A stretch of DNA of 51,996 nucleotides from Desulforapulum autotrophicum (GCA_020723285.1 DYJE01000034.1:1-51996); one strand, 5' to 3'; numbered from the stretch's first letter, positions 44,101 through 51,996 are shown. Numbers and translations are program-made. Notes: generated by a model not told the origin, from the sequence alone.

Positions 44101-45051
44101 ATGCGTTTAAGAAACGTAGCCATTTTTTTATCCTGTGTTTTTCTTTTTACGGGATGCGGATTGTTCATGAAAAATATTCCGCAGGGAGAGATTCAGGGTA
44201 AAACGTCCAAAGACCGCATGGTTGAAGTCAAAGGCCTGATGTTCCATTACACCGAATACCCTGGGCCGGGAAGAACCGTGGTGCTCCTCCACGGGTTCGG
44301 TTCCTCCACCTACACCTGGGAGGAAACGGCGGTTCTGCTCAACAAGGACGGGTTTCATGTCTACGCCCTGGACATCAAGGGCTTCGGCTGGTCCGACAAA
44401 CCCCTTCACCTGCGTTACGACGTGTCCGCTCTGATGGAGGACGTGGACGACTGGATGGACGTGATGAAAATTCAGAAAGCCGTGGTGGTGGGGAATTCCA
44501 TGGGCGGCGCCATCACCACCCTCCTGTCCCGCATGCATCCCAACCGGGTAGAACGCATGGTGCTCATCGACGCGGGCGGATACCCCATGAAACTGCCCTT
44601 TGTCATCAAAATGGCCCGAATGCCCATGGCCGCGTTTTTTTCAAAGCTTTTCTTCGGCCCCTGGATGATCCGGATGAACGTCAAACAGGTGATGTTCGAC
44701 CCGTCCAAAGCCACCGAACAGCGGGTTGATGCATATTATCAGCGCATGTGCACTGAGAATGCCCTGGACACCCAGATTCTTGTGGCGAAAAGCATCGATT
44801 TCAGCAAACAGAACCTCATCAGCGACGCGGCCAGGGGCAACAACACCAAAACCCTGATCATCTGGGGGCGTGACGACGCCTGGATTCCCCTTGACACCGT
44901 GGGTCGGAAATTCAGGGAGGATCTGGTCAACTCCACCCTGGCCGTCATTCCCGAGTGCGGCCACATTCCCCAGGAAGAAAAACCGGTGGAAACGGCGAAG
45001 CTGATCAGTGATTTCATCAACGACCGGCCCATCAAAGACGACCGGTCCTGA
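44101..45051 (+). CDS. alpha/beta hydrolase lipoprotein
   Basis: A 316-residue exported hydrolase. The ATG at 44101 has GGAGG upstream and opens a lipoprotein signal (FLSCVFLFTGC); a longer frame is rejected. The fold motifs are LLHGFGSSTYTW (oxyanion), VVGNSMGGAI (nucleophile Ser), WGRDDAWIP (acid) and CGHIPQEEKP (His). An esterase or lipase acting on envelope lipids is likely, but the substrate is unknown. It is divergent from the pfaC-like gene and 21 bases upstream of a radical SAM gene, so it may belong to the lipid island. Confidence 0.88.
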   Translation: MRLRNVAIFLSCVFLFTGCGLFMKNIPQGEIQGKTSKDRMVEVKGLMFHYTEYPGPGRTVVLLHGFGSSTYTWEETAVLLNKDGFHVYALDIKGFGWSDKPLHLRYDVSALMEDVDDWMDVMKIQKAVVVGNSMGGAITTLLSRMHPNRVERMVLIDAGGYPMKLPFVIKMARMPMAAFFSKLFFGPWMIRMNVKQVMFDPSKATEQRVDAYYQRMCTENALDTQILVAKSIDFSKQNLISDAARGNNTKTLIIWGRDDAWIPLDTVGRKFREDLVNSTLAVIPECGHIPQEEKPVETAKLISDFINDRPIKDDRS

Positions 45052-45072
45052 GGCCTGTTTGAAAATGGCAGC

Positions 45073-46650
45073 ATGATACGGCGCATCGCCCTGATAAGTC
45101 CCCTGGACTGTTTCGACAACTACGGCCTTAGGTCCCTTTCCGCTTATCTCAAACGGAAAGGGATCGAGACGGTCATGATTTTTCTGCCCCGTTACGACCA
45201 GATCTGGAAAATCGCCATATATCAGAACTCACCCGAACCTTTTTCCGCTGACCTGATGGATCAGATCCGGGACCGGGTGAGGGAGTGCGACGCCGCGGGC
45301 ATCACCCTGATGAGCCCGGACAGGGACCGGGTGGCCCGGCTCGCCGCCCGTCTGAAACCCCTTGGAAAGCCCCTCATTCTGGGCGGCGTCCATCCCTCGT
45401 CCTATCCCGAAGACGCCCTTAACATCGCCGATCACATCATCGTGGGGGAAGGATACGAGCCGCTGTACCAGTGGTGCCTGAACCCGGAAGATCCAGATAT
45501 CGAGAACCTCTGGGTGAAAACGGAAGACGGGATCGTTAGGAACCCCATCCGGCCTGCCATGGCCGACATCGACAGCCTCCCGTTTCCCGATTACGGACCG
45601 GAAAATCATTATATCTCAGAAAAAGGGCGGCTGGTTCCCATGACGGACCGCCTCCTCAGGAAATACATGGGCTCGTATTACTCGGTGTTCACCAGTCACG
45701 GCTGCCCGTTTCGGTGCAGTTACTGTGTCAACAGCAGGTACAGCAAACTGGGAAAGGGTTACGACTGTTTCAGGTATCACAGCGTGGATTACGTGATCGC
45801 CGAGCTGAAGTACTGCCTGAGTCTGTCTCCGGATCTGGAGTATGTCAGCATTCCCGACGACGGGTTCATCTTTCATGATGAGGCCTACATCGAGGAATTT
45901 TCGGAAAAGTACAAAAGGGAAATCAACCTGCCCTTCGCCGTCATGGGCATCATTCCCTCGTATCTGACTGAAAGGAAACTGCGCTGTCTGGTCCGCGCGG
46001 GCATGATCAGGACACGCACCGGTTTCCAGTCCGCCAACACGGACACCCTGAAATCCTACCGGCGGCCCGGTCTTGTTTCACAGTTCACCCTATGCCATGA
46101 CATGCTGAGATCTTACCCGCAGATGGTTTTTCCCTATTATGACCTGATTATCGACAACCCTCTGGTGAACACGGAAAAGGACATGGAGGATTCCATACGT
46201 TTTCTCCTGTCCCTCAAAGGGCGGTACACGGTGATCCTTTATTCCCTGCGGATGTACCGGGGCACCGAACTCTACGAAAAAGCCAGGGCCTTCGACCTGG
46301 ACCCCTGGTACTACCATTCCCATTACGGCAATTATTCCAGGGGCCTTCTGACGTTCATCATCATGGTGATCCAGGCCACCGGTTTCAAACCCCTGGCCCG
46401 GCTGCTTCTTGGTGTGTACAAACGCCTGGGCAACGTGACTCTGCCCCCGTTTTTATTCACGCTGATGATTGGGGTGTGGATGGCGCGGCAGGGTGTGGAA
46501 CACGTGCGGAAAGGCGATGTCAGCACCATTCCCCGGTATCTGAAGCCGTTCGTGATCCGTAAAGGGCGCAAAAAGTATCCGGGAAGGGCCGTGAAACGGG
46601 GCGAGGTGCCCGATCATTACTGTTCCAATCACAGAACAAACCCAAGATAA
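45073..46650 (+). CDS. B12-binding-domain radical SAM protein
   Basis: A 525-residue protein. Residues about 1-150 have the pattern of a cobalamin-binding domain (MIRRIALISP ... LILGGVHPSSYPEDAL ... IVGEGYEPLY). The radical SAM cluster is GCPFRCSYC (CX3CX2C). The C-terminal 100 residues contain hydrophobic stretches (LLTFIIMVIQATGF, LFTLMIGVWMA) suggesting membrane association. Enzymes of this class methylate or rearrange unactivated carbons, and some act on lipids such as hopanoids. A lipid-modifying role beside the Pfa/Ole genes is plausible but not shown. Its end overlaps the convergent ATPase gene by 22 bases. Confidence 0.88.
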   Translation: MIRRIALISPLDCFDNYGLRSLSAYLKRKGIETVMIFLPRYDQIWKIAIYQNSPEPFSADLMDQIRDRVRECDAAGITLMSPDRDRVARLAARLKPLGKPLILGGVHPSSYPEDALNIADHIIVGEGYEPLYQWCLNPEDPDIENLWVKTEDGIVRNPIRPAMADIDSLPFPDYGPENHYISEKGRLVPMTDRLLRKYMGSYYSVFTSHGCPFRCSYCVNSRYSKLGKGYDCFRYHSVDYVIAELKYCLSLSPDLEYVSIPDDGFIFHDEAYIEEFSEKYKREINLPFAVMGIIPSYLTERKLRCLVRAGMIRTRTGFQSANTDTLKSYRRPGLVSQFTLCHDMLRSYPQMVFPYYDLIIDNPLVNTEKDMEDSIRFLLSLKGRYTVILYSLRMYRGTELYEKARAFDLDPWYYHSHYGNYSRGLLTFIIMVIQATGFKPLARLLLGVYKRLGNVTLPPFLFTLMIGVWMARQGVEHVRKGDVSTIPRYLKPFVIRKGRKKYPGRAVKRGEVPDHYCSNHRTNPR

Positions 46651-47759
46651 TTTTCCCTGTTGACAAGCATGTAAGACGCTTCAGGATATGCGTTTGTCCA
46701 TTCTTTATGGGCTTTGGGTTTTTCTTTTCCCCATTTCATCTCATAACCGTAAAGCCTTCCGCCTCTTTCTTCCACAAGATCCAGTTCTTTCCGTGTGTAG
46801 GTTCGCCAGAAATACGTGTTGGCTATTTCCCCCAGATACTCCTGTCGTTTGAGCCGTTCCATGATCAGATAGTTTTCCCAGAGTTCTCCAACGTCATTAC
46901 GCAGCTCAAGGCTGTTGAAATTGCTGATCAGCGCGTTTCGGATTCCGTTGTCAAGAAAACAATAGCGGCTGTTTTTGGTGATTTCATTCCGAAGATTACG
47001 GCTGAAACCGGGCAACCGATGGAGTACAAATGCTTTTTCTAGGAGATCGAGATATCGTTCCACTGTGTTTTTACTCATTCCGAGGCTTGTTCCAAGCTCA
47101 GTGAATGACACTTCTTTACCGATCTGGAACGCAATGAGTTGAAGAAGACGGCTTATTTTTGATGCGTTTCGAACACCTTCCAATTCAAGTATGTCCTTGT
47201 ACAGATAGGAGGATACCAGCTCTTTGAGATACTGTTCACGCATTCTGTTGTCCTTACTCAGAACAACCTCCGGGTAAGAGCCATAGATAAGTCGGCTTTC
47301 AAGATGTGCATCTGTTTGATGGCGCGTTTCGATTTGAGCGATTTCCATCTGGGCCAGGGGAAAAAGTTTCAATGTGAACTTGCGCCCGGTCAGCGGTTCC
47401 CCCATGCTGCGGGCAAGGTCAAAAGATGATGAACCCGTGGCGATTATCCGGATTCCCGGAATATGATCCACGATTAATTTCAGGTTTATTCCGATATTCG
47501 GGATCTTCTGGGCTTCATCCACCACAAGAAGCGTTGCAGAACCCACAAACGACGTCAGTTTTTCAATGGACTGGCTGGATAAATACCCCTGAACATCAAT
47601 ATCTTCTCCGTTAACCAGCAGATAGGGCAGGCTTTCGCCTTTGATAAATTCGTTGAGAAGTGTGGTCTTGCCCGTTCGTCTGGCTCCGTATATCACAACC
47701 ACTTTTTCAGGTTGGGTCATGGTTTTTAACTGATCCAGTTGTTTTTGATGGATGTACAT
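46629..47759 (-). CDS. AAA+ ATPase with DUF4143 domain
   Basis: A 376-residue protein of the common AAA_14-DUF4143 family. Walker A is GARRTGKTT, Walker B is LLVVDEAQKI, and sensor I is IIATGSSS. A winged-helix segment (SFTELGTSLGMSKNTVERYLDLLEKAFV) and a C-terminal nuclease-like domain with LDLVE and YEMKWG follow. The ATG at 47759 has GGAG 6 bases upstream; an upstream start at 47795 is less likely. Function of the family is unclear; some members are thought to act in conflict or DNA-related systems. Its upstream region carries an unusual phased array (47876-47982). Confidence 0.9.
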   Translation of the reverse strand: MYIHQKQLDQLKTMTQPEKVVVIYGARRTGKTTLLNEFIKGESLPYLLVNGEDIDVQGYLSSQSIEKLTSFVGSATLLVVDEAQKIPNIGINLKLIVDHIPGIRIIATGSSSFDLARSMGEPLTGRKFTLKLFPLAQMEIAQIETRHQTDAHLESRLIYGSYPEVVLSKDNRMREQYLKELVSSYLYKDILELEGVRNASKISRLLQLIAFQIGKEVSFTELGTSLGMSKNTVERYLDLLEKAFVLHRLPGFSRNLRNEITKNSRYCFLDNGIRNALISNFNSLELRNDVGELWENYLIMERLKRQEYLGEIANTYFWRTYTRKELDLVEERGGRLYGYEMKWGKEKPKAHKEWTNAYPEASYMLVNRENYLGFVL

Positions 47760-47875
47760 GGCCTTCTCCGCTGATGTATTGTTTACATAGTGCATGAAAT
47801 ATCATGCCACAGGATGGGGCGAAAGCCCACCCTGCATATGTAGAGAATATTTGCACTATGTCATAGAATATTATA

Positions 47876-47982
47876 ATTACGGTCAGTATATTGACCATAA
47901 TATACATAATACAGTCAGTTTAACAACAGTATTTTATATAATGTGGTCATTACAATGACCACATTATCATTAATACGGTCAT
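47876..47982. promoter_or_regulatory. 32-bp-phased GGTCA array upstream of the AAA+/DUF4143 gene
   Basis: The core (G/A)GTCA begins at 47881, 47913, 47945 and 47977, exactly 32 bases apart each time, with similar AATAC-like bases before it. Units 1 and 3 are full dyads GGTCA-N6-TGACC; units 2 and 4 are half sites. Thirty-two bases is about three helical turns, so all sites face the same side of the DNA. The surroundings are very AT-rich. It looks like a cooperative operator or iteron-like array. The rest of 47760-48063 has no gene. Confidence 0.7.
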
Positions 47983-48063
47983 CTTGATTAAATGGTTAAC
48001 TAAAGAAAGGTGGAAATAATTGAACCGATAGGGAGGGAGTTGAGGGTAGAGTCGAGTGTTTTT

Positions 48064-48318
48064 TTAGTAATGATAGCGGCATTGGGCAATGATGATAGAG
48101 GCGTCGGTGGCCGTGTAAACGATTCGATGCTCTCGATCAATTCGTCTCGACCAGTACCCCGACCAGTTGTGTTTTAATGGCTCAGGATCTCCAATCCCGT
48201 CAAAGGGAGAGCGCAGGATATCTGTGATAAGGACGTTGATTCTTTTCAGTGTCTTTTTGTCCGTCTTTTGCCAGTAAAGGTAATCCTCCCACGCTCCGGG
48301 AGCCCAAGAGAGAATCAT
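48064..48318 (-). CDS. yoeB: YoeB-family mRNA interferase toxin
   Basis: An 84-residue RelE/YoeB-fold toxin that cleaves mRNA on the ribosome. The family pattern is complete: WAPGAWEDYLYWQ at the start, LKHNWSGYWSRRID in the middle and the C-terminal CRYHY, which holds the catalytic His and Tyr. Its start overlaps the end of the antitoxin gene by 4 bases, so the pair is coupled with the antitoxin first. Confidence 0.95.
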   Translation of the reverse strand: MILSWAPGAWEDYLYWQKTDKKTLKRINVLITDILRSPFDGIGDPEPLKHNWSGYWSRRIDREHRIVYTATDASIIIAQCRYHY

Positions 48319-48569
48319 TCGTCTATCAGTCCATGTTGAACCGTTTTGCCAGCGTCAATGTCAGCTATCGCCCGGTTCAGCCGTTCAGCATTTCTGGGGC
48401 TGGCCATAAGATAGGCTGTCTCTTCGTAGGCCTGATAATCTTCAAGGGACATGATGACCGCAGGTTTGCCGTTTTGCCGGGTGATTAAAACCGGCTTGTG
48501 GTCATCGTTAACTTTATCGAGAAATTTCGCCAACTGGCTTCTGAATGTGGAGTAGCTGATTGCATCCAT
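48315..48569 (-). CDS. yefM: YefM-family antitoxin
   Basis: An 84-residue Phd/YefM antitoxin. The N-terminal DNA-binding part (MDAISYSTFRSQLAKFLDKV) and the middle block VLITRQNGKPAVIMSLEDY are characteristic; the C-terminal tail neutralises YoeB. The ATG at 48569 has AAAGGAGA upstream; a longer frame to 48629 runs through the promoter and operator and is rejected. Confidence 0.94.
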   Translation of the reverse strand: MDAISYSTFRSQLAKFLDKVNDDHKPVLITRQNGKPAVIMSLEDYQAYEETAYLMASPRNAERLNRAIADIDAGKTVQHGLIDE

Positions 48570-48583
48570 AATGGTCTCCTTTC

Positions 48584-48603
48584 TTGTACTTAAATTTGTA
48601 CAA
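48584..48603. promoter_or_regulatory. yefM-yoeB operator
   Basis: TTGTAC (48584-48589) and GTACAA (48598-48603) form a dyad with an 8-base AT spacer, 15 bases upstream of yefM. YefM-YoeB operators in E. coli are built on TGTACA cores, so this fits autoregulation. Confidence 0.6.
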
Positions 48604-48681
48604 TGATGGGAGGGGGGAATGCAACACATAAATAAGGGTTAAGGACGATTGGCGTATAGATTTTTCTTCGATGCCATAAAC

Positions 48682-48704
48682 GTGTCGGGCTGTAAGCCCG
48701 ACAC
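48682..48704. repeat. perfect 10-bp hairpin repeat
   Basis: GTGTCGGGCT-GTA-AGCCCGACAC. It has no T-run on either strand and resembles the stems at 43884-44059. It lies at the 3' side of ilvE. Confidence 0.7.
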
Positions 48705-48724
48705 ACCGATATGGAGTCTTTAAA

Positions 48725-49795
48725 TCATGCAGGAGTCACAGGCACGGTCCAGCCGAAGGGGTCTTTGATTTTTCCGTACTGAAGATCCATCAGTTCGCTG
48801 AACAGACGGGAGGCTGTGGGGCCCACGCTGCCGTTTCCGATGTCGATGACTTTTTCATGGTATTTGATGTTGCCCACCGGCGAAATGACGGCGGCCGTGC
48901 CGGAGCCGAACACTTCCTTGAGTTCGCCTTTGGCGTGGGCTTCGAAAATTTCGTCGATGGCGATCCGCCGTTCGCTGACCTTCATGCCCCAGGACTTGGC
49001 CATGGCGATCACCGAGTCGCGGGTCACGCCGGAAAGAATGCTGCCGTTCAGCTCGGGCGTGACGATCTCGTCACCCAGTTTGAAGAAAATGTTCATGGAA
49101 CCCACTTCCTCCACGTATTTCAGTTCAACGCCGTCAAGCCAGAGAACCTGGGTGTAACCGTCCTTATGGGCCAGTTCCGTGGCGTAAAGGCTGGCCGCGT
49201 AGTTTCCGGCGGTTTTCGCCCGGCCCACGCCGCCGCGGACGGCACGCACGTAATCCCGGGTCACCCAGATTTTCACCGGATTGAATCCTTCGGGGTAGTA
49301 TGCGCCCACGGGACAGAGAATCATGCAGAACCGGTAGGTGCTGGACGCTTTGAGACCGATGTACGGGTCGGTGGCGAAGATGAAGGGCCGGATGTAAAGG
49401 GAGGTTCCGGCGGCGCTGGGAACCCAGGCCCGTTCCATGTCCACCAGCTTGAGAAGGGCTTTCATCACGAAGTTCTCGTCGATCTGGGGAATGCAGAGCA
49501 TCTCGGCGGAGCGGTTCATCCTACGGAAATTGTCCATGGGCCTGAAAAGCTGAACCCCGCCTTCCGGTGTTCTATAAGCCTTGAGGCCTTCGAAAATGGC
49601 CTGGCCGTAATGAAGGGTCATCATGGCCGGGCTCATGGTGATGTTTCCGTAAGGTTCGATGCGGGCGTTGTGCCAGCCTTTTTCAGGATTGTAATCCATG
49701 TTGAACATATGGTCTGTGAAAATCGTGCCGAAACCCAGGCCCGAATCGCTGGGATGGTCTTTCAATTTGTCCGCTTTTGTTACGCTGATATCCAT
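48725..49795 (-). CDS. ilvE: branched-chain amino acid aminotransferase
   Basis: A 356-residue fold-type IV PLP enzyme that interconverts Leu, Ile and Val with their keto acids. The PLP lysine lies in GRAKTAGNYAAS. Other family blocks are LHYGQAIFEGLKAYR near residue 65, YIRPFIFATD, and GSGTAAVISPVG near the end. The length fits the long IlvE class. AGAGGT lies just before the ATG on the minus strand. It stands alone here and is intact. Confidence 0.96.
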   Translation of the reverse strand: MDISVTKADKLKDHPSDSGLGFGTIFTDHMFNMDYNPEKGWHNARIEPYGNITMSPAMMTLHYGQAIFEGLKAYRTPEGGVQLFRPMDNFRRMNRSAEMLCIPQIDENFVMKALLKLVDMERAWVPSAAGTSLYIRPFIFATDPYIGLKASSTYRFCMILCPVGAYYPEGFNPVKIWVTRDYVRAVRGGVGRAKTAGNYAASLYATELAHKDGYTQVLWLDGVELKYVEEVGSMNIFFKLGDEIVTPELNGSILSGVTRDSVIAMAKSWGMKVSERRIAIDEIFEAHAKGELKEVFGSGTAAVISPVGNIKYHEKVIDIGNGSVGPTASRLFSELMDLQYGKIKDPFGWTVPVTPA

Positions 49796-50129
49796 GGGTA
49801 CCTCTGATTGAAAATGGTTATGACCAACGATGAAAACTTTAGGGGTTTTTATGTCACTGTCAGCTTGAACGATGAAAAAATAACAGCATGTTCTTAAACA
49901 TTTATCCCCTTGAAATCAAGCTTTATATTTCACTGTTTTTCCACCCCGGGGCCCCGGCCCGCCTCCTGGTCCGGCCATCCTGGCAGCTGCCAAACACGCA
50001 GGATTCAAGGGGTTTGTTCTTGACGTAAACGTTAAGAATAAATTCAATATACACCATCTTCGAATGATGGAAAGAAAAAAAGCCACCGAATTATGGCTGA
50101 TGGTTGTTTTTGAACTGTAAGTTTGCCAC
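49796..50129. other. intergenic region between ilvE and the terminal operon
   Basis: A 334-base divergent region. It contains a very GC-rich patch (about 49945-49990) inside an otherwise AT-rich stretch. A 104-residue minus-strand frame covers it but has no ribosome site and biased, low-complexity composition, so I do not call it. Promoters for ilvE and the following operon should lie here; I cannot place them with confidence. Confidence 0.4.
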
Positions 50130-50276
50130 ATGTCAATTGACAATCTAATACCACTTAAATATACATTGAAAAGTTTATACAGTGAAGGATTGTCGAACCA
50201 TAGAGTTGCTATTTCGGAAAATATTAGCAAAAAAGATAATACCGTGTCTTCTGGCTTAAATATTGGGGAAGTATGA
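50130..50276 (+). CDS. small hypothetical protein, first gene of the terminal operon
   Basis: A 48-residue frame (MSIDNLIPLKYTLKSLYSEG ... SGLNIGEV) with protein-like composition and no membrane segment. Its stop is 1 base before the start of the next gene, which suggests translational coupling. It lacks a clear ribosome site. I do not recognise it. Its placement makes it a possible component of the same system as the two broken genes downstream. Confidence 0.5.
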   Translation: MSIDNLIPLKYTLKSLYSEGLSNHRVAISENISKKDNTVSSGLNIGEV

Positions 50277-50277
50277 T

Positions 50278-50683
50278 ATGGTAACTGACTTTATGGATGC
50301 ACATCATCGCCATTGGGAAGATGCGGAGTTGCTTTTTAACGCTTCTCGTTGGGCTAATGCCGATCATCACTATGGTATGGTTGCAGAATGTGGCCTGAAA
50401 AGATTGATGATTGTTTTCGGCATGGGAGACCGGGAGTCCTTCAAATCAAGAAGATCGGGTTCACGCTGACAAGGTATGGCGTAAATATGAGTCTTATCGT
50501 TCGGGGTACCCGCATGGGGTGAAATACTCGCTTCCGTTCAATGATCCATTTTCTGACTGGAGCATTTCCCAGCGTTATGCTGGGCGGATGAATTTCAATC
50601 GGGGTCGAACAGAATCTCACCGTTCTGGTGCGATAATAGTCCGTAATTTGATTAAAAAAGCAATATTAGAGGGCGTCATATGA
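50278..50683 (+). pseudogene. HEPN-like protein gene interrupted by a frameshift
   Basis: The start at 50278 (GGGGA upstream) encodes FMDAHHRHWEDAELLF and ANADHHYGMVAECGLKRLM, a pattern like HEPN-type helical proteins. This frame ends at a TGA (50467-50469). A second frame, overlapping it from about 50411, carries the natural continuation (RVHADKVWRKYESYRSG ... SGAIIVRNLIKKA) to 50683. A single-base shift between about 50415 and 50460 would join them into about 134 residues. It is followed at once by the ParA-like gene (ATGA overlap). Either a real mutation or a sequencing error; the gene next door is also broken. Confidence 0.75.
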
Positions 50684-51987
50684 GTACATTTGATCAAATT
50701 TTGCCTATTATCTCAGATATTTTGAGGTCTCAAACTGGAAATATTGAAAAACTTGGTTCTCTTATTATAAATCGCGATTTGAATGGTCGCATTCGATTGA
50801 TTGTGGATGAAAGAATTTCAGAGAACAATGAGTTAAGAGTAACGATAGAAACCATAGCTTTAGCATTTGAAGAGCGACTTGGGCCACATACTTTCACTGC
50901 AGATCATATTGTGTTTTTCGAATCTTCAATAAATGATGTTGTGCAGGGCTCACCGCATTTTATACTTGAAGGTTTTAATAATGTCATTGTCGTTGATCGT
51001 CTGGCTACTGACACAGATTGGGCAAAAATTTCACCCATTTCATCCGGCGCTCCCCGTGTGGTGTTTTTTTCCATTTAAGGTGGCGTTGGTCGTTCTACAG
51101 CGACAGCAGTAACAGCATGGTCATTGGCTCAGTCGGGAAAGCGTGTGATTGTTTTGGACCTTGATCTCGAATCTCCCGGCCTTTCAAGCTCCCTGTTGCC
51201 CCAAGAACGTCGTCCAACCTATGGAATTACGGATTGGCTGGTGGAAGACTTGGTCAATAACGGTGATGCTGTTTTTGAAGATATGGTGGCCAAAAGTGAT
51301 TTGTCATACGATGGGGAAATATACGTTGTCCCCGCACATGGTCGTGACGCGGGAGAGTATATCCCAAAACTTGGAAGGGTTTGGATGCCCAAAGTGGATG
51401 GTACGGGTTTGCAGGAATCCTGGTCCCGTAGATTGAATCGACTTTTGATTGCTTTGGAATCACGATGGAGTCCTGATATTTTCCTGATCGACTCACGAGC
51501 GGGTATCGACGAAGTGGCTTCTGCATGCATAACGGATTTAGGAGCAAAGGAAGTGCTTTTATTTGCGATGGATGGAGAACAAACTTGGACAGGATACACT
51601 ATTCTTTTTAGCCATTGGCATCGGTCTGGTGTTGTTTGTGAGATTCGTGATCGTCTGCAGATATTAGGCGCGATGATACCTGAAGAAAATGGCCCCGAAT
51701 ATTATGACAGCTTGCGTGAACGTTCTTGGGAAACATTTGTAGAAAACCTTTATGATGATGTTCCTGCCGTGGATCCCTCAAATGATTATTTCGGCTTTGA
51801 CAAGACGGATGACACAGCACCTCATTCACCATTACCAATCCGTTGGAACAGGGGATTCGCAGCAATGCAATCCATATACAGCCGGTTTCGGAATGTTGAT
51901 ACAGAGTTAATGGCATTGATTTTTGGCCCAATGATTGAACATGTTAAACTGAAGTTGAACAGTCAAATTTTAATAAAGCAATATTAA
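50680..51987 (+). pseudogene. ParA-like ATPase gene with in-frame TAA in the Walker A motif
   Basis: One frame runs from the ATG at 50680 to the TAA at 51985-51987, interrupted only by TAA at 51076-51078. The stop falls exactly where the deviant Walker A lysine is expected: VFFSI-stop-GGVGRST instead of FFSIKGGVGRST. The N-terminal part (132 residues) is a separate domain. The C-terminal part has the ParA features VIVLDLDLESPG (A' motif) and IFLIDSRAGIDEVAS (Walker B region). Intact, it would be about 435 residues. AAA or AAG to TAA is at least one base change. It is the third gene of the terminal operon, and the next gene lies outside the window. Confidence 0.85.
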
Positions 51988-51996
51988 CAGCGTGTT

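Noticed and set aside
47876-47982. 32-bp periodic array considered as a CRISPR
   Set aside because: Only about five bases plus weak flanks recur, there are no 25-40 bp conserved repeats with unique spacers, and no cas genes are nearby.
49916-50230. 104-residue minus-strand frame between ilvE and the terminal operon
   Set aside because: No ribosome site; the C-terminal third is low-complexity Gly/Pro from a GC-rich patch, and it overlaps the likely promoters.
51076-51078. TAA read as a recoded sense codon
   Set aside because: Known bacterial recoding uses TGA (selenocysteine) or TAG (pyrrolysine), and no recoding element was seen. Mutation or sequencing error is simpler.

Overview
The window is about 52 kb of a moderately GC-rich bacterial chromosome. 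It most likely comes from an anaerobic or facultative member of the Desulfobacterota (the former Deltaproteobacteria). The inference rests on the mix of genes: an anaerobic (radical SAM) sulfatase-maturating enzyme, a sigma-54 activator with its own sensor kinase, a histidine kinase with a Cys/Trp-rich 'two-CW' segment, Pfa-type lipid synthase and OleABCD hydrocarbon genes. No rRNA or tRNA was seen, and the species cannot be named from this sequence.

Layout. (1) 0.2-4.7 kb: housekeeping genes (guaA with two small partners on the minus strand; a TrpF-like barrel protein and elongation factor P on the plus strand; a terminator; a small minus-strand protein). (2) 5.1-6.5 kb: an orphan ParA-type ATPase and a coiled-coil partner. 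(3) 6.8-16.5 kb: a self-contained regulon. A REC-PAS-AAA+-Fis response regulator and a hybrid kinase are followed by a near-consensus sigma-54 promoter with upstream dyads. Downstream lie a Tat-exported metallo-beta-lactamase-fold lipoprotein (AtsA-like arylsulfatase type), a stand-alone Fis-type HTH protein, a Tat-exported Cys-type sulfatase and its radical SAM maturase. (4) 16.7-24.3 kb: an RND efflux operon (adaptor, pump, outer-membrane factor) with outer-membrane phospholipase A and a DUF3313 lipoprotein. (5) 24.3-29.3 kb: a Cache-sensor protein with a Schlafen-type AlbA_2 output domain, then a PhnD-like binding lipoprotein, a histidine kinase and a single-domain response regulator.

(6) 29.7-32.4 kb: a plastic stretch with a CoA-binding protein, a truncated hydrolase, a thioesterase-like protein, a VapBC-type toxin-antitoxin pair, a degraded duplicate of the end of oleD and AACATCG repeat arrays. 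(7) 32.5-46.6 kb: a lipid/hydrocarbon island. On the minus strand, in transcription order, are a PfaC-like synthase (KS-CLF-DH-DH), oleA, a terminator, oleB, an inserted GIY-YIG gene flanked by direct repeats, a membrane protein, oleC and oleD. A lipoprotein hydrolase and a B12-binding radical SAM protein run divergently. OleA condenses two acyl chains, OleD reduces the product, OleC forms a beta-lactone and OleB decarboxylates it to an alkene. The adjacent PfaC homologue suggests polyunsaturated acyl precursors, but PfaA, PfaB and PfaD are not in the window.

(8) 46.6-48.6 kb: an AAA+/DUF4143 ATPase with an exact 32-bp-phased GGTCA array upstream, and a YefM-YoeB pair. (9) 48.7-49.8 kb: ilvE. 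(10) 50.1-52.0 kb: an AT-richer operon with a small protein, a HEPN-like protein broken by a frameshift, and a ParA-like ATPase whose Walker A lysine codon is replaced by an in-frame TAA. This looks like a disabled copy of a poorly characterised system, possibly defensive.
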